Positions 31,845-43,369 of a stretch of DNA of 64,000 bases are shown in pieces (positions within the stretch are counted from its first letter, which is position 1; every line of letters starts with the position of its first letter). The notes under the pieces are model-generated. The model did not search any database. It was given only the letters and a program-made list of their open reading frames with translations, and had not been told where the DNA came from. The translations under genes and the position numbers were made by a program. Location: positions 62,001 through 126,000 of the forward strand of contig PYST01000004.1 in assembly GCA_003049485.1 (NCBI GenBank), in the 5' to 3' direction. The stretch is from Ophioceras dolichostomum (Eukaryota; Ascomycota; Sordariomycetes; Magnaporthales; Ophioceraceae).

Positions 31845-32764
31845 TTCCTCGCCGCTGGGGCCGCGCCGAGAACATGGCCCGGGTGAGGGAGTACTTCATG
31901 ACGCTGATCGTCCAGTACCCCTACAACAAGTTCCACCCCTTCAGCGTGTCGGCCCTGGACTTCTGGCCCGCCTTGTTCGGCTGCGAGCTGTACAACACGC
32001 ACGCGGAGCACCGTCGCGCTCTGCATCAGCTCGACGCCGACGTAGCCGCCGCCGCCGCCGTCGGCTCAGACGAGAACCGGGGCGCGGCGATCGGAGACGA
32101 CGACGACGACGACTTCGCAATGCGGCTAGACGGCGGCGGCGGCGGCGGCGACTCAGACACCTCCTCCTCCTCCTCCTCCGCCATGGCATTGGACAACCCT
32201 AACCCTCTCGACCAGCGGCGCCGCGCCGCAAGGCCGCCATCATCATCATCACCATCATCAGCAACCGTCGCCTCCGAACAGCGCCGCCTCCGCGACGCCC
32301 TCCGCCTCGACGCCCTGCGGCAGATGCGCGACGTCGCCAAGGCCATGGACGACCTGATGGGCAGCGGGTCCCCCTACGCGTCCAGCCACGAGCTGCTGCG
32401 GCTTCGCGGCATGGTGGCGCTGTACATGGGCGACCTGGCGATGCCGACGCCGACGCCGACGCCCGGACGACGTCGTCGTCCCGCGTCCGGCCCGAGCGAG
32501 GCGGAGGAGCACGAGGGCAGGACGCAGCGGGCCGCCGAGCGGGAGCGGGCTCGGCAGAAGTTCAGGAGGATAATCGAGGATGGCGGGGAGGCCGAGCCGT
32601 GGATGGAGGCGTTTGTGAACCCAAGTCGTCGTCGTCGTGGCTTTGGTGACGACGGCATGGGTGAAGAAGAAGATGAATATGATTTCGGCGCGGAGGACGA
32701 CGAGGAGAGCAGCAGCGTGATGGACCTTCCTGTGTTTTCTTCCTTGCCCATCAGGGGTCGGTGA
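31031..32764 (+). CDS. RNA polymerase I-specific initiation factor Rrn11-like
   Basis: Single exon, 577 aa, starting MAQTNPNKRKRAASASPSPF. Rrn11 is a core-factor subunit that helps recruit RNA polymerase I to the rDNA promoter in the nucleolus. Family-like segments are RTAERHRGVLTAIVHRSLEE, KRAFALLVRSEAWGKPIDLR with YWAVGAEILM, and REYFMTLIVQYPYNKFHPFS followed by DFWPALFGCELYN. These are interrupted by long disordered insertions: an acidic run (from about residue 115), a run of about ten Arg encoded by GCC-type repeats near 31817-31848, and a Gly/Ser/Asp stretch near 32120-32190. The tail has another acidic run. Start choice: an upstream in-frame TTG exists, but the first ATG is 31031 and starts the basic NKRKR stretch. 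It is convergent with the EED gene, 262 bp apart. Confidence 0.82.
31817..31848 (+). repeat. CGC/GCC trinucleotide run coding poly-Arg
   Basis: Uninterrupted triplet run within the Rrn11-like gene, read as about ten consecutive Arg codons. Slippage-prone and likely variable between strains. Confidence 0.8.
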
Positions 32765-33026
32765 ACAACACCTCCCACCGAGGTACCTAAGTCACAGATA
32801 ATGCGGATTATTATTGAGCCTGTTTCTCGCTACCTATATGCGCAATGTTTATGATAACCTATTCCTGCGAACAATCATCATCGCTACCCGGGTAACCGAA
32901 ACACAAAAACACCAACCCAGCCAGCCTAGGCACCTAATAAAGTGAAAGAAACGCCGCTCGCTAAGCCAGGTGGGTAGGTCCAAGTCCGCTCGGAAGTTTA
33001 CCTCACATCCTCCCTCATCCATCTTC

Positions 33027-35612
33027 TTATCTGGCAGGCGTGTTCCGCTCCGAAGCATGGGCCGCGTCGTCCCTCTGCCAGCGCTGCAGCACGATCGCCA
33101 GGTTCTTACTGCCGACGACCACGCACCACACGCCATCCGGGCTCCACGCGACCTGCCTCCCCACGAACTTGGTGTTGAACCGCTCCGTCTTGTGCGGCTG
33201 GACCAGGCCCTGTGGGTCGTCGATGCCGTAGCGGCCCTCCCACTGGTCCAGGGTCTCCTTGCTGAACTCGGGGTGCGGCGGCTGTGTCTGAGGGGTTTGC
33301 TGCTGCTGCTGCTGCTGTTGCTGCTGTTGCCGGGTCGTAGCAGCAGCAGCAGCGGTGTTGGGCGAGTCGCCCCTACGCAGCTCCCTCTCTCCTCCTCCTC
33401 CGCGACCCGAGTCGTCCGAAGTCTTCAGCGACCTGAACGAGCTCGTGCCGCCGCCGCCGGTGGCCTCGCCCCCCTTCCTACGATGGCGGATCGGCTCTAG
33501 CCACGAGGGGCGGGTGATGGGGCCCTGGCCCTGGCCCGCGTCCCCGTCGCCCGCGTCCACGAGGGCCAGGTACCGGTGGTAGCCCGTCAGGCGGGCCAGG
33601 TCCCAGAAGTGGATCCTGCTGTTTGTGCTACAAAAGGCGAGGACCGGGTTGTGGCCCTTGGACTGGAACACGCTGAAGCGCATGAAGAACTGCGGGCCGC
33701 AGCCCTTGATCGAGAACTGGAGGAGGCGGGTGTAGAGCGCCGAGCAGGTGCTGTCCAGCGTCGCGAACGAGGAGCGCGTCAACCGTTCTGGGTCGTGGTT
33801 CGTAGGCGCCTCCGAGGCAGGTGGCGGCTCGTCGTCCGAGCTGAAGCCCTCGACCCGCCAGAGGACGATGGTGTCCTCGTGGCAGGCCCGGGACATGATT
33901 AGGTCGCCGAAGAAAGCGACGCTGCGCAGGTAGAAAGATTAGCTTTTTGAAGAGCCCCGAGTAGGATCCGTCCTCGTTGCTTGCTTCTCGGGCTAGCCTA
34001 AGGAGAGAGCGGGGGATGAGAGAGGCCGACGCAAGAGGCCAGGGGGAGGGCTGGCGAAGGCAAGCTTTACCAGTCAACCAAGCTAGTATGAATCTCGCAA
34101 GTAGAGAAATGGGGGTAGTAAATGACGACTGGATTCTCGACATGCTTATTCGGGAAGTCTGGCAAAGTCCACTGTTTTACCATTGCATTGGATCAGCCCA
34201 TGCCAAGTCTGAGTCGAAGGGGATGTCTTTAGTGGGGATGGAATGAACTAATAGGTTCTCAACTCACCAGGTTGACGGTTTGGTCATGACCAGCGGAGAG
34301 GACATATCTGCCGGTTTCATGGAACGCCTAGAGGGGGCAGCAGGTCAGTCGCCTTGTATGCTACGCATCCACCAAAGTGAGGTTCCTTTTGTCCCCGCAA
34401 CAGACAGAGATGGACGGAATGGATATGGGGTCACTTACCACGCTCAACAGATTCCACGAGTGGCCTTCGCCTCCCAGTATACAAACACAGGGCTGCTCGG
34501 CGTGGACGGGGTCAAGGCTCCAGATGCGGACTGTGGTGTCTTCAGACGCGGAGGCTATAATCAACGGGTTCTCAGGGCTGGTAGCTAAGTCGTTGATTTC
34601 CTGTTCAAGATTTAGAAATGGGCAATGCTTAACAAATGGAGGGGGGCCACGACGGGAGAGGAGGCGGCCGTCGATCAAGAACACTTACTCCTCCATGGCC
34701 TACAAGAGTCTGTAATACATGTCCTCGCTTGTCAGCTGCGTTCTCTGTTGGTGGGCGTAAAGTCAAGAAGAGGCTGGTACGGAAACATCCTTACAGCGTG
34801 CAGCGAGCCTTTCACGACGTCGTAGACCTTGACTTTGGCATCTCGGCCACTAACGCAGAGATACGGCGCCTTGGTGACCGCATCCCTCGTCCAGCAGCAG
34901 CAGCAATTCAAGGAATCAGGCTGCGGGTGGAGCTTTGGAGTCAGCGCTGAGCCTTACAGGCGAACATTTCTTCTAATGCAAAGCAAAGAGGGGATAGAAG
35001 AGCTGGAGATGGTAAGATGGTATGGACTGACATCTTCATCCCTGATAATCTGGATCACCTCGCAAGGATTTACATCCTTTTCATTGGACGGGGTCACGCG
35101 ACAGACAACAGCCTAAGGCGTCGTGGTAGGGGGGTCTTAGCAATGATGCGTCGAGATGACCCCGCGCCGCCCTTCAGACTTGGCCGGTCGGACGGACGGT
35201 CGGCTCCTCACCGCCTCCTTTTGGAGCCGGATGCCGATACTCACATGCTTTTTACTAACAGCGGCGAAGATATGCGGCGCCCCGACCGGTCGGTAGGGGT
35301 AGAATTTCACATCGAAGAACTCTGCAGGGCCGGACGGATTAGGCGAGTACTCCGTGTTCTGGAAAGGGGGGAAAGGAGGGAAGAGAGAGCACAGGGGGCA
35401 GAGGGCGGTGATTCGTACCGGTGTCGTTTCCATCCTCCGAGACGTAAGGGGACTCGTCCTGGTTGATCCGCCCGCCAGTGAGTGAGCAAAGTGAGCTTCG
35501 GCGATACCGACAAGAGATTTTGTAGGGGAAATAGGTGAGCACTGACATCAAAAGAAAAAGAGGCACGTAGCCTCGGCAGCTCCCATTCGTCGGGCCCGTC
35601 TGCAGAGGGCAT
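33027..35612 (-). CDS. eed: Polycomb PRC2 subunit EED (WD40 protein)
   Basis: EED reads H3K27me3 and activates the H3K27 methyltransferase in facultative heterochromatin. Nine exons on the minus strand: 35612-35547, 35358-35245, 35112-35032, 34920-34795, 34709-34689, 34600-34439, 34327-34268, 34171-34071 and 33921-33027; 541 aa. The spliced protein starts MPSADGPDEWELPRLRASFS and follows EED order. Blade pieces include AEFFDVKFYPYR, APYLCVSGRDAKVKVYDVVK and TLVGHGGEINDLATSPENPL. Next are TVRIWSLDP, AFHETGRYVLSAGHDQTVNL and VDCVAFFGDLIMSRACHED. The last blades read PQFFMRFSVFQSK and VGRQVAWSPDGVWCVVVG. One exon is only 21 nt. The terminal exon carries an insertion of about 90 residues with an 11-Gln run near 33298-33330. 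The first intron (35359-35546) could hide a small extra exon, but direct splicing restores the family spacing. Confidence 0.9.
33298..33330 (-). repeat. CAG/CTG run coding poly-Gln in EED
   Basis: Near-perfect CTG run on the plus strand (CAG on the coding strand) inside the last EED exon, giving about 11 Gln in a loop between two WD repeats. A shorter CAG-like run follows at about 33340-33353. Confidence 0.85.
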
Positions 35613-38600
35613 CGTTCCTGGTGATGTGGTGTCGTTCAGACTTTGGGGTAGAGGTTGCCAGGAATTTGGCGAGAGCTACCGGCGGCGCGTCGAGTCCGCC
35701 GGTACAAATGTGGGGCACGCGTCGCTGTCCATCATGTCGCGTCCCACTTTAGCGATGGCCGGGGGGACCGGCCCCTAAAAGTCACTCTGTCCTGACACCC
35801 CGGGTCTCCGAAATGTGTCACTCGAGGCATCGGCCTGGTGTCTTGACGCCGTTGAATGGATGAATTTAGTGGATGAGACCTACAAGCAGCCCCTCACAGG
35901 GATGCCTTAATCTTGAAGCAAATTATGCATGCGAAGTTGCAAGCTGCCGCACCGAGCTGCTATGCTCCAGTCTGTCTTGATCAATCCCATGCGCTTCAAC
36001 ATCGCTGAACATTTTTGTCTCACGGACTCTGAAATTTCCCCGTGTTTTGCTACAGCCTTGTCCAAAGTTGCCGGCCGGATTTCATTCCTCCTTTCCCTTC
36101 CCTTCTGGGCACACCGAAGAGACCATGAACGGAATGGAATCCCTACGAGCTACTTTCCTAGCTCGGCCTGGAAAATTGGCAATTTTGATGGAGGCACGGC
36201 GATCAGCTAGGCTTCCGCGTCTCGTAACCCTGGCACAGACAGACTCAACGGCCATCCTGCCGAGGAATTTGTCTGTGTGTCTGCCTCGTAAGATAACTAG
36301 GGCCTGCTGGGGGAGGGGGGAGGCATCGAAAGCTGTTGTTGACATGTGTGTTTATTTTTCTGCGACGCATTAGCACACGAGAAAGAGCCCGGGGCTTCGG
36401 ATGCGGTAGTTGTAGCCGGCAACGGGTACCGGCAGCTCGTCCCCGCCCATCCTGCTCAGTCCTCAGTGCTGGCTTGTCCGTGTAGTTCAGGGACCCTTCT
36501 CATCACCTGCCTGGGATCACCCCAAAAGAGCGAACGAGCAGGGGTGGAGGAGAGAAATCCGGTTGACTCTATTCCCAATCCTGCAGGCCGCAACTGCAGC
36601 TGGACGTAGATTTGTGCACACCGCCTTCATTGGGCCTGTTCATCGCCGGAGACCTGAAACTGGCTGGAGAGTAGGACCCGGATTATTTGAACGTGGACGG
36701 TACTGATAGTGCCAGTACTGAAGTTCGGAGGTGCCTTCAAGTTGGTGTAACTAGCTCTGAGCCTGATTGGGCATAAGGGGCTGTCAAAAGGTGTGTTTGA
36801 GTGACGCCAAGATGGCCCAGCGTGGGATGACGGCAGGAATGCAGTGGATGTTTCTGGCGCGAGGGCCACCCAGTTTCCCGTGCGTGAGTGCTTGCTTCAG
36901 CGCTAGAACATATTGATGCGAATTTGGGTCCGAAAGATGAGATTTGACACATCTGTTCTTGAAGAGGTGGGAAAGCTGTGCGTCTGTGCTGTGGGATCCA
37001 AGGAGCGACCAATGAGAGCGCCCCGATGGCCACCGCATCGCCAGAGTCGATGGGATCGAGACCTGGGTGCTTGGGAGCTTTGACGTTTTTTGCCCCAGCC
37101 CTTGCTCTTCTCGCCAGCCTTGGAGCTCAGAACGGAAACGCGTGGTTGATCTTGGCGAATCCCAAGCTTGAAGATGTGGGCTGGAAAGTTTTCTACATGG
37201 TTGCTCAGCTTTGCCTGTCACCTTGTCAAATCGGTGTCCAGCTCGACCTCCCCTTCCAACATCACTCTGCCAAGCGAGGAGATTGGAGGTCATGAGTGAT
37301 GCTAATCATACCGCTGCAGCGGTTTGATATTGAGCTTCTGCTGTACGACTCTTGTCCGTACCACTTCTCCTCAATCCTTCATTAGGAGGATGAGGCCCAA
37401 AAGCATGATTCACCTGGTTCACAAGTTCACCAGCGAGGGCGAGCAGCATAGCGAGCAAGTCGGTAACTTCCGTCAATGATTCCATATGGCGCACACAGTT
37501 ATGCTGTATCATTGAACTCTGCCCCGCCTGTGCCGCCTGCCATCTAGCCTGCCATCTAGTAGCATCTAGCTGGGCTGGAACTGGAAGGGGTTTGGTTGCA
37601 TCACACGACGCCACGCCGATACTCTGCATCTGCACTCGTTCAGCAAAGGGAGAAAGCAACCCAAGCCAGGCTTCCAGGGGTCGCTGTAACTCATTCCGTT
37701 TTCACGGGCGCGCACCCTGGCAACAGATCCAGTTCGTCAGGGCCAAGTTCCACCAGTGATTGTCAGAGCTACTGTGGTAGAGGCTGTCAGGCGGGGGAGC
37801 CACCAGAGCTCAACTGGAGCCAAGCTCAAGCCCAGGCCCTGAGAAACCTGAGCTCTGAGATAACTACCTACCTCGGTACCCAGGTTGGTAGTCACTGCTA
37901 GTCAGGAGGATCAGATTGGCGGCTCATATTTTCCTAATGTAGATACGAGCTGTTGTATTTGCGAGGTCCTGAGTAGCTGTGATATCCTGGGAGGCAGATG
38001 GAATACTTGGGCGCTTGCCTCCTGAGGTTCTGAAGCAGGCGGAGATATTGTATCAATCAAGCATCTCAGCAACAAGCGTGAGACGTGTGAGCCTTCGTTG
38101 CGAGGCTCAGACGACGAACAACCCTGAACATCAAAGAGGCACAGCACAGCTGGGCGGCCCCTTCATTCGAACATGAGCCGTGTCTCCTCTTTTCCCGCTT
38201 GTCTGTTGGTGATTTTTCTCCTGCCTCCTCGCTCCGTCGCCGTCTGCCTGTTTTTGTACGAGGAGGTAAAGCGTAAGATACAGTTGTAGGAGCCGTGAAC
38301 TCGACGAACACGGTGTCGCGGTCTGGCCTCATCAACTGCGGCCGACGGATCCCCGACGGCACGGCTCATCAGAGCTTGTCGTGAGAGAATCGAGAGCATC
38401 GACGCTTGCCCCTTGCTCCATCATGTCACGAGCAGCTTCAGGACTGCACCGCTGACAGAGCTCTGAGTTGCCAACCAAACCAACGAGCTGACCACTTGGT
38501 GATCACGTTGTAATTGTAATGTTGGCAATTTTGTCTGTCCCACAGAGCACAAATAGTCTCGTAAACAACTTCTTTTGGGGTAAAGCGTCCTTTTCAAGAA

Positions 38601-41017
38601 CCGCCCTCCATCCCAAGACAGGAGTTGCTTGGTTGAGCAGCTACCTCCCCGCTGCGGTTGTCAGTGTGCTGTGTTCATGCTCCCATGCTCCATGCTCCAT
38701 GCAATTGGCATCCCCGCCAATGCTCAGGCCAGTTTACTCCCACTGGTTAGGTGCCTCTTTTTTTCAGCCAGGCCCAGGCTGTTAGGGTGCTGGGATTAGA
38801 ATTTTAGATGCCCCATCCAGCTCCGGAAGGTGGTCCACTTGAAAAAATTGCCCGAAGACGGCCGGTTATGCAAGCTCCGGAATTGACGAATGAGACCTGG
38901 TCAGCGCGAGCTCATGCCTGTTTCTGACCTGCTTGCCCGTGCTTGTGTGCAATTGTCTGCAACTCGCTGCAAGTGCCTCCGAGGGCCTGCAAATGCCTGC
39001 AAAAGGCTTCGAATAAGGAATGGCCATGCGAGTGAGGAACATGGGTTGGTGCTCGCTCTTTCACGTCTTTTCGGGATGGGTGATGCGTGATGGGTGTGTG
39101 GATGGGATGGGTGGACATGTGGTTTGACTAGGTTCATGCTCGTCAACAAATCAACAACCACCACTGACATAAACACTCAATATCCCTCTACCCTCCCTCT
39201 TTGCTCTCCGCCCTCCGCCCTCCGCCCTCCACCGTCCGCCTTGTGTGCTCCGTCAGAATTGTATGCAGTACATACAAAATCTGTGGGATCCTCCCACCCC
39301 CTTCCGTCCAGGATAATAAGGCCGACTTCAGTCCCTGATGGGAAAATATGCCGTGTCCGTCCTCGGCACTGGAAATGACGAGATATTTGTCTTGATCCTT
39401 CAGTCGATGTCGCCGAGAAACTCTTACTTTCCCATACTCGATGGTGAAATTCTCTTGCTGCAGAACAGGCCATCAACTCATCAACGCATCTACAAAGGTC
39501 AACAATAGCCGGAGCCGGACCTGGAGCTGGAGCCGGAGCTTCGTTGTTTGATCAACTGCGCGAATACGACTCTGTGGAAGTCCTGACGCCTGCCGGCACA
39601 GATATCTTCCATCGCCCAGCTTTCATCTTCCAGCTTCTACCCGGGCCATTCCCACTGACCAACTTGGTCGCTACGGCCTTTGAACGACAACATCGAAGAA
39701 ACAACGGCCGATTCGACCCCTCACACTTGCACAGCAGAGGACACACAATAAACACACAGAACAGAGACAGGCAGGCAGACGGACAGACACCAGAGAGACA
39801 TACGCACACACATCTCCAGCCAAAGGTTGTAGGATGTAGTTCCGTTGTATCGCATCACTACTCCCGCAATCACAGAATTCTATCCCTCTTGTCCCCCCCC
39901 CCGCTCCACTCTTCCAGTCAGGCATCTTACTCCTGCCTAACACGGACGCCGGTCCGCTGCGACGATTCACTGCGCGGAATCGTAGGAGGAAGCCTGTGTC
40001 CTTGAGGAGGGGAGGGAAAACGCAAGAAGAAAAAGCCACTACATCGACCCGGCCGGGGCTGAATTGGATCGTCTTCGACCCAGCCGTGCTGTGGAACGTT
40101 CCCTCCCGCCCCATTTTGCTTTCCATCTTTTCATCCTCCCTCAAAACTACCGGTGTTTTCACCTCCCCACGACGTTTGCCGAACGGGTGGAGAGAAGGAA
40201 GTGTCTCTATCCAACCGGACTGGTCCCCGTCTCCTGAATATTTTGCAGACGCTGCAGGAGCAGGAGTGAAGCAGCATCAGCAGCGGCAGCCCGCGTGAGG
40301 TGACGCCGCCCGCCGTGGGACATCTCACAAAACTGGCCACTGGCAGGACGTGTGAGACCTAGTATACCGGTCCAGAACTCCAGAATCACCCCCCAAGGTG
40401 ACGGCAAGGATCCGTGTACAACCCGCAGGCTCGGTTGGCGAAGGGAGCACACATACAGACGAACGGACATACAAGATACAAGCACACAGACACGCGCACG
40501 CGCATCCGCCGTTTGTCCCCTACGAAGCACGGAGCCGAGGAGCTCCCTCGCTCTCCTTCGGGGGGTTCGTAACACAGACAGACCGGTCAGCTTACAGAGC
40601 GACCCTCCAGAACACTCAGAGGTGAACGGGAGACGATTCACCTTGGTCGCAAGCCGGACACATAGCTCCAGAACTTCCCCAGGAACGAGACCACACTGGA
40701 GACCGGTCCAACCCCAGTTTCAAAAACCCACCAAGTCGGCGCCGGCTTATGTGTCCGCCTCTACTAGCGGGCGTCTATTTGGTAGCGGCGCTCCGAGCTC
40801 TCCGCTAGCTGGAACTCCCTGTTAAGCCTGTCTCTCTCCCGACTTCGACCTACACAGTAGAGCGCTCGTGGAAACCGTTGTCATCGGCAAAGCTTCCAAG
40901 GAAACGAAGGAAGTAAAAACGTACAACGGCTTTCTCCTCGCTTTGCACCCACCTCTCTTCGTACCGGTAGCTGTTGCTCTCGCCTCGCCCTGGATCGACA
41001 ACAGCCGCCCGCCCCCA
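35613..41017. other. Gene-poor region
   Basis: About 5.4 kb without a supported gene. The most gene-like frames are on the minus strand at 37306-37659 (contains TEVTDLLAMLLALAGELVNQ) and 36784-37293; neither has a recognised domain, and they are separated by a stop and cannot be joined convincingly. A CCCTCCG heptamer run lies near 39203-39240 and GGAGCC/GGAGCT hexamer repeats near 39508-39540. The last 1.4 kb is CA- and CT-rich and probably contains the leader and promoter of the PAS-protein gene. Confidence 0.4.
39203..39240. repeat. CCCTCCG heptamer repeat
   Basis: Three to four tandem near-identical copies of CCCTCCG, the last with one substitution (CACCGTCCG). Confidence 0.7.
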
Positions 41018-43369
41018 ATGGAGCAAACATTTATGACCATACATAGTGAGTCTCAGGCTTCTGATGACCTATAGCTTACATACTTGCCAACCTACCTGCC
41101 TTTGCCTGTCTGGTACATCGATGCGCAACTGGGAAGCATTTAGCATTAAGAGACGTAGAAAGCTAATATCCTTGACTTCCCTACCTACGAGTCAGACCTC
41201 ACGCCGGAGGCCAACATTCTATTCGCATCAGACTCCATAGTAGACATCCTGGGCTACTCACCGGAAGAGGTGCAGGGCAGGTCATGCTTCGAATACTTCC
41301 ACCCGGACGAGGTGCCGTTTGCGCGATCGGTCCACAGCCGAGGCGTCCTGCTCGACAAGGCAGCCGTCCTGCACTATGCGCGAATTCAGGCGAGGGATGG
41401 TCAGTGGGTGAGCTGCGAGTGCTGCTTCACCATCGTCCATGACGTTCTGGTAGCATGCACGAGCATATATCGCAGGGGACTCAAGAGCGAAAGTGAGTCG
41501 CCGTCGACTGTGACCTCTCATCAACGTCGCCATGCTTGGCGACTGACTGATTGATGACCTTGGATGGCCTTGCTGACATTGAGTTCACCTCCTGTCCCCC
41601 AACGACTAGGGCGAGCCATAGAAGCACCACAGATCAGGAGAATCTTCTCCTGTTCTCCGAGGGATCCGCGCTACCACATGCTCGAGCACCTGTCGCCCAA
41701 GTTCAAGATGCCTCCGATGGAGCGGGAGCCCCGGGCAGCCCTGATCCTCAACCGCTTCACACGTTCACTCGTCGTGATGTTCGCCACCAACGCCGTCTCC
41801 ACCATCCTCGGCCTCCGCCCCGACGAGATCAAGAACGTGAGCTTCTACCGCTGCATCCAAGAAAACTGCCTCGCGGAGGCGGTCAGATGCCTCGAGAGCG
41901 CCAAGGCAAACGATTCGATTGCCTACTTGAGATTCTGGTATCGAGATCCCCGGGAGCCAGACCCGATGGACGACGAGGAGGAAGAAGAGCACGACGAAGA
42001 GGAATATGATGACGATGAGAGCGAAGAAGAAGAAGACGACGAAGAAAGTAGTATCAAACAAGAGGACGACTCAATGGATGCGGAGGATTCAGAAATGGAT
42101 GTGGATCTCGATGTCGGCGCTGTATCCGAAAACACCTGCCAACCAACAAGGCCTGGTTGCGCGCCAACATCGCCCAGTGAGCTGCGAAGACCGCAGTTTC
42201 ATAGAGACGGGACCCAAGATAGGGGCGGCGGCAGGGGTAGCGGCGGCCCGCCAGAGCCAAACGCCGATGCTCCGCCAGTGGGTATCGAGCTGGAGGCCGT
42301 CGTCTCATGCACCTCGGATGGCCTGGTCGTAGTGCTGCGAAAGGCGAGGCCGCCCATCCCCGCGCCACACCCACCGCTCCTCCCAGTCGAGAACGGCCTC
42401 TTCGCGGCGCCCTGGGGCCAGGAGGTCATCCAGCCGCAGGTTGAACCGGAGCTACTACACACGTTCCGCCCGCCGCTCATGCCACAGTACATGCCGCTTC
42501 GGGATTGCGTCAAGGCTGCCGGCGGCCCGCCCATCGACCAGCTCATGCGGTCCATCCGCGACGTCGCCGTCTTTGCGTGGGCGCTGGCGGGCATCAACGG
42601 CACCATAGCCAACTACGGACGCGGTACGCCCAGGGGCGAGGCCCAGCCGCCGGATGGTCTGCCCGTGTGGGAGCCTCATCACCGTGGAGCTGCTGCCGGA
42701 GCGAACGCCGCCGCCTCTTCATACCTGGGGCCTGACAACCAGGCCGCTCTGCGCTGGGCGCAGCAGGGAGCAGGCGGGGTGAGTGCGCCGGTCTCTGTCG
42801 CCACTGCCGCGGTTGCCGCCGCCGCCGCCGCTGCTGCCTCCGTCTCCGCCTCCGCCTCGTCTAGAAGACCGCCTTACGGCTCACAGTACAACCCCGCTGC
42901 CGAACCTCCTCGCACTTACGGAGGACAAGCATGGAGCACGGCGGCCGGGGCTGGCGCATCTTACGAGGCCTATCCGTATAGCCAGCAAGCTGGCATGTGG
43001 CCGCAGTCGTCGGCATCGTACCATCATCTGGGGTCCCTGGCAGCGCAGCAATCCTCTGAGCAACAGCACCATGGTGGCTCGCAGTCTCCCGAGCAGCTCC
43101 CCAGCAGCAACCCCGCTGAGGCCCTGTTCTTGCTGCAGCAGCAGCGGCAACAACAACAACACCAACAATGGCAACAATACTCACCACCGGCCCATCCACA
43201 TCATTATTCCGTTCCGCCGCAGACCGCTGCCGTTGACGGTCTATCCCGAGAGCAGACGTGGAGGGATAGCAGTCCGGTATCGGCCTCGTGCGATGACCCC
43301 CCTCCGACGACCGAGGCCGCGGGCAGCCCCTTCTGCTCGCCACACGACTTCAGATCGATGTGGAAATGA
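41018..43369 (+). CDS. PAS-domain regulatory protein
   Basis: Three exons, 41018-41045, 41163-41492 and 41610-43369; 705 aa. The 28-nt first exon encodes MEQTFMTIH. A PAS domain follows at about 15-115 (EANILFASDSIVDILGYSPE, then SCFEYFHPDEVPFAR and WVSCECCFTIVHD). A second PAS-like region lies at about 161-229 (LVVMFATNAVSTILGLRPDE, then YLRFWYRDPRE). Next is a strongly acidic stretch at about 239-280. The C-terminal third is rich in Ala, Pro, Ser and Gln, with Q-runs near 43133-43175, like an activation domain. No GATA finger or other DNA-binding domain is visible and no LOV flavin cysteine motif (NCRFLQ) is seen, so it is not White Collar-1 itself. It probably senses a signal or dimerises with a DNA-binding partner in the nucleus. 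Ligand unknown. Confidence 0.85.

Noticed and set aside
35359..35546. Extra EED exon inside the first intron (GGSTRTSPLTSRRMETTP)
   Set aside because: It is in frame with the next exon but has no in-phase acceptor from the first exon; direct splicing gives the expected family spacing.
36784..37659. Two neighbouring minus frames (169 and 117 codons)
   Set aside because: Some protein-like text, but the frames cannot be joined by good splice sites and no family is recognised.
41018..43369. White Collar-1 orthologue
   Set aside because: No LOV cysteine motif and no GATA zinc finger are visible in any exon.
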